This document shows positions 8,160 through 10,645 of a stretch of 10,645 bases of DNA, piece by piece. The notes under the pieces were generated by a model, which made no database searches, was not told the origin of the DNA, and saw only the letters and a program-made list of their open reading frames with translations. This DNA comes from Melioribacteraceae bacterium (GTDB taxonomy: Bacteria; Bacteroidota; Ignavibacteria; Ignavibacteriales; Melioribacteraceae): assembly GCA_023230485.1 (NCBI GenBank), contig JALNXG010000094.1, positions 1 to 10,645 of the forward strand, given 5' to 3'. A program made the position numbers and the translations under genes. Every line of letters starts with the position of its first letter. Within the stretch, counting starts at the first letter, position 1.

Positions 8160-9605
8160 ATGGATAAAATAAAAATATTATTAATCGAAGACGAAGACTT
8201 TGATGTAAGGCGTGTAAAAAACACAATTAGTTTTTATGAGGATAGAATCCAGCTTGTCGATATAGTATCAAATGGGCTAGCTGCGCTCGACTTAGTAAAA
8301 AATAATTATGATCACTATGATGTAATAATAATGGATTACCAAATATCGGGTGGATTGAAAGGAGAAGCATTAATTGCGAAGATTAAAGAGATCGATCCGC
8401 TAATTCAGATAATCGTAATAACGAAGATGACGATTAATATTACTAATTATGAATTTGCTAATAGTTTAATGTCGGCAGGTGCATTTTGGTACTGCACAAA
8501 GTATCCGGGTAATATTGAAGAATATATTTATCAGCCGACAGATTTTTGTCTAAGTATCTTTAATGCGTACGAAAAGAAAAGATTAGAGAAACAGAAAGCA
8601 AAATCAGATAGACGGCTAAATAAAAGCATAGATAGTATTTTAGAGACAAAAAGAATCATCGGGGAATCTAAACCGATGATTCACTTGAAAGAACTCATTG
8701 AAAGATATGCAGTGAGTGAAGCGAATATTTTAATAAATGGTGCTTCGGGTACAGGTAAGGAATTAGTTGCTTGGAATCTTCATCTAAAGAGTAAGAGAAA
8801 ATATGAAAATTTTGTTCCGATTAATTGTGGAAGTATTCCTGCGGAGTTGATTGAAAGTGAACTCTTTGGATATGAGAAAGGATCGTTTACCGGTGCTTCG
8901 GGCAATAAAGCAGGGCTATTCGAGAATGCTAATAATGGAACATTATTTTTAGATGAAGTAGCTGAACTTCCGCTTCAAGCGCAAGTAAAGTTACTTCGAT
9001 TTTTACAGGAAGGTGAAATAGAAAAAATTGGTAGAAGAGAAAAAATTTCTATCAACGTTAGGATAATCGCTGCAACAAATAAGATACTTTCCGATGAAGT
9101 CAATAAGGGAAGATTTAGAGAAGATTTGTATTACCGATTAAATGTTGTGCCAATCGATATAGTCCCTTTGAATAAAAGGGGTGAAGATATAATTTTGTTA
9201 TTTGAACATTTTCTTGATTATTACAGTGTCGATTTAGGATTCGCAAAACCGCTTGTAGAAGATGAAGCAAAAGAGATATTAATTAATTATGATTGGAATG
9301 GCAATGTAAGAGAATTAAAAAATGTTGTACAACGATTAGTGATTAATTTTAGTGACAGAATTACGGGGAAGGATTTAGCAAATCCATTAATACTTGGAGC
9401 GAAGGCATTAAAGAAAAATGAGGATTTATCTGATGTGCCTTTTTCTGGTCCGATAATGCCATTGAAAGATATGGAGCGCGTCTTCCGTACGAAATATTTT
9501 AAGTATATTAGAAGTATATCTAGCAGTGATTCCGCAGCGGCAGAGCAGTTGGGCTTAGCTCCATCCAATTTTTATAGGATGTGCAAAGAGCTGGGGATAA
9601 AGTAG
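8160..9605 (+). CDS. NtrC-type response regulator: receiver, sigma-54 AAA+ domain, Fis-like HTH
   Basis: This 481-residue activator, counted from ATG 8160, is expected to be phosphorylated by a histidine kinase and then to remodel sigma-54 RNA polymerase using ATP. The receiver (1 to about 130) keeps the acidic pair E10-D11, phospho-acceptor D59, T88 and K114, so it should be phosphorylatable. A charged helical linker (about 135-165) leads to the AAA+ domain (about 167-395). That domain has Walker A GASGTGKE (194-201), the sigma-54 contact loop GSFTGA (241-246, Ser in place of the usual Ala), Walker B LFLDE (262-266) and an RFREDLYYRLNV arginine-finger region. The C terminus (about 437-481) is a Fis-like helix-turn-helix (AAAEQLGLAPSNFYRM). 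No kinase gene is adjacent. The gene follows the GH26 gene by 59 bases with no clear terminator, so co-transcription is possible. Its targets are unknown. Confidence 0.93.
   Translation: MDKIKILLIEDEDFDVRRVKNTISFYEDRIQLVDIVSNGLAALDLVKNNYDHYDVIIMDYQISGGLKGEALIAKIKEIDPLIQIIVITKMTINITNYEFANSLMSAGAFWYCTKYPGNIEEYIYQPTDFCLSIFNAYEKKRLEKQKAKSDRRLNKSIDSILETKRIIGESKPMIHLKELIERYAVSEANILINGASGTGKELVAWNLHLKSKRKYENFVPINCGSIPAELIESELFGYEKGSFTGASGNKAGLFENANNGTLFLDEVAELPLQAQVKLLRFLQEGEIEKIGRREKISINVRIIAATNKILSDEVNKGRFREDLYYRLNVVPIDIVPLNKRGEDIILLFEHFLDYYSVDLGFAKPLVEDEAKEILINYDWNGNVRELKNVVQRLVINFSDRITGKDLANPLILGAKALKKNEDLSDVPFSGPIMPLKDMERVFRTKYFKYIRSISSSDSAAAEQLGLAPSNFYRMCKELGIK
8653..8682. repeat. Perfect 10-base inverted repeat inside the regulator gene
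   Basis: GAATCATCGG (8653-8662) and its exact reverse complement CCGATGATTC (8673-8682) flank a ten-base spacer. The repeat lies in coding sequence at the junction of the linker and AAA+ domain, encoding RIIGESKPMI, a segment conserved in this family. It could form an mRNA hairpin or a DNA-binding palindrome. A repeat of this size can also arise by chance in a window this long. Confidence 0.4.
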
Positions 9606-9657
9606 TAAAATTTCATAAATTTAATATTCGAGTCCGTAAACCAATTAGATTCTATTT
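9606..9657. other. Short convergent intergenic gap without a clear terminator
   Basis: Fifty-two AT-rich bases separate the stop codons of two convergent sigma-54 activator genes. An AAATTT-CAT-AAATTT hairpin (9608-9622) and a weak eight-pair stem with a 27-base loop (9626-9633 with 9661-9668) can be drawn. Neither has the GC-rich stem plus T tract expected of an intrinsic terminator, so transcripts may overlap here. Confidence 0.4.
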
Positions 9658-10645
9658 TTAACTCGGATTACATTTACGAATCATTTTATGAAGACTTATT
9701 CTTGTAATCCCCACATAATCGGCAGCCTTAGTAATATTGCCTTCGAATTTTTTCAATAAATTATCAAGAAATAATTTTTCCACTTTTCTTGAAGCGTCTT
9801 CCGCAGCTTTTTTTCTCAAAGTATCCATCTCTTCCCAAGTATTAGGAATATTATAGTTAATACTTGCTTCACTAACACGCAAGTTAATATCCGCTTCTTC
9901 AATGATTTTGGTTTTGCAAAGCAATGCTGATTGAATAATGCAATTTTTTAATTCTCTGATATTTCCGGGCCATGGATACTTCTGAAGTTTATATACAGCT
10001 TCTTCAGAAAGTTTTAGTGACGATTTTTTTAATTCTTTTTCAGCATGTTTTAAAAAATAATTCGCAAGCAATTCAATGTCTTCAATTCTTTCGCATAATC
10101 TAGGTACATGTATTGGTAGTACAGATAGTCGGTAATATAAATCTTCTCTGAACCTATTGTTTGTAATCTCACTTTTCAAATCTCTGTTTGAGGCGGCAAT
10201 AATTCTAGTATTTGTTTTAATGCTTGCCAAACCCCCAACACGATCGAACTCCTTTTCTTGCAATACACGTAGAAGCTTAACTTGGGATTTTGGCTCTAGC
10301 TCTGAAATTTCATCTAGAAATATTGTACCTTCAGAGGCGATTTCAAACTTGCCCAATTTTTTAGAAACAGCTCCGGTGAATGAACCCTTTTCATGTCCAA
10401 ACAATTCGCTTTCAAGTAGGTCTTTAGGTATTGCAGCACAATTAATTGCAATAAACGGCTTTTTCTTCCTGTCGCTTGTATAGTGAATCTGACGCGCAAC
10501 CAGTTCCTTTCCCACGCCACTTTCTCCGGTAATCAAAACAGTATGATTATTTTGAGCAAATAGTTGAATTTGCTCTTTCATTTTATTTACTAATTCACTT
10601 TTACCAATAATTGATCTAAATGGAGAATTAACGGTTTCTTCAAGG
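9658..10645 (-). CDS. Sigma-54-dependent transcriptional activator, 5' end outside the window
   Basis: The reading frame stays open to the right edge and 328 residues are visible. The ATG at 10579-10581 is internal: the 21 codons before it continue the protein and include FRSIIGKSEL, the usual beginning of a sigma-54 AAA+ domain. Visible motifs are Walker A GESGVGKE (10504-10527), the sigma-54 contact loop GSFTGA (10370-10387, Ser replacing the usual Ala), Walker B GTIFLDE near 10310-10330, FREDLYYRLSV, and WPGNIRELKN. The C terminus is a Fis-like helix-turn-helix (NITKAADYVGITRISLHKM). The missing N-terminal part would hold any sensory domain (receiver, GAF, PAS or FHA), so the input signal cannot be told. 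It is a paralogue of the convergent regulator but with a distinct DNA-binding tail, so different target sites are expected. Confidence 0.92.
   Translation of the reverse strand, partial: LEETVNSPFRSIIGKSELVNKMKEQIQLFAQNNHTVLITGESGVGKELVARQIHYTSDRKKKPFIAINCAAIPKDLLESELFGHEKGSFTGAVSKKLGKFEIASEGTIFLDEISELEPKSQVKLLRVLQEKEFDRVGGLASIKTNTRIIAASNRDLKSEITNNRFREDLYYRLSVLPIHVPRLCERIEDIELLANYFLKHAEKELKKSSLKLSEEAVYKLQKYPWPGNIRELKNCIIQSALLCKTKIIEEADINLRVSEASINYNIPNTWEEMDTLRKKAAEDASRKVEKLFLDNLLKKFEGNITKAADYVGITRISLHKMIRKCNPS

Noticed and set aside
9626..9668. Eight-pair inverted repeat between the convergent regulators
   Set aside because: The 27-base loop, a wobble pair and the lack of a T tract after the stem make it unlikely to be a terminator for either gene.
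10157..10483. Plus-strand frame of 108 codons opposite the second sigma-54 activator
   Set aside because: The minus strand encodes unmistakable AAA+ motifs through the whole stretch, so this frame is a shadow.

Overview
The window is AT-rich and densely coding. It carries five protein genes: four on the plus strand and one on the minus strand that runs off the right edge. The organism is most likely a member of the Fibrobacteres-Chlorobi-Bacteroidetes group, with Ignavibacteria or a close relative as the best guess. Three things point there: a textbook type IX secretion (T9SS) C-terminal sorting tail containing NYPNPFNPTT, a second, divergent C-terminal tail with VVPNPY, and three consecutive signal peptides predicted to be cut directly before glutamine, a habit typical of Bacteroidetes. 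The lineage is inferred from these signatures and not from any marker gene.

Layout. Positions 51-3689 encode a 1212-residue secreted modular protein of unknown function, with several calcium-loop-like Asp/Asn/Gly motifs, an FN3-like domain and a T9SS-like tail. A strong hairpin (3714-3745) followed by a short T tract lies just after it. Positions 3772-5184 encode an exported SurA/PpiC-type foldase. Only 33 bases later, 5218-8100 encodes a secreted multi-domain glycoside hydrolase family 26 enzyme (probable beta-mannanase) with the canonical T9SS tail. After 59 bases, 8160-9605 encodes a response regulator of the NtrC type (receiver, sigma-54 AAA+ domain, Fis-like HTH). The Shine-Dalgarno of this gene can be hidden in a hairpin. 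Converging on it from the right is a second sigma-54 activator (9658 to beyond 10645), visible only from the start of its AAA+ domain.

How the genes may work together (inference). The first three products are all exported: two are T9SS-type cargo and the third is a periplasmic folding factor of the kind that escorts outer-membrane or secreted proteins. The GH26 enzyme would attack mannan or a related beta-1,4-linked polysaccharide outside the cell. The adjacent regulator is a plausible controller of the locus, but no cognate sensor kinase and no sigma-54 promoter are visible in the window.

No tRNA, rRNA, CRISPR array, insertion sequence or attachment site was seen. No intergenic stretch exceeds 100 bases.
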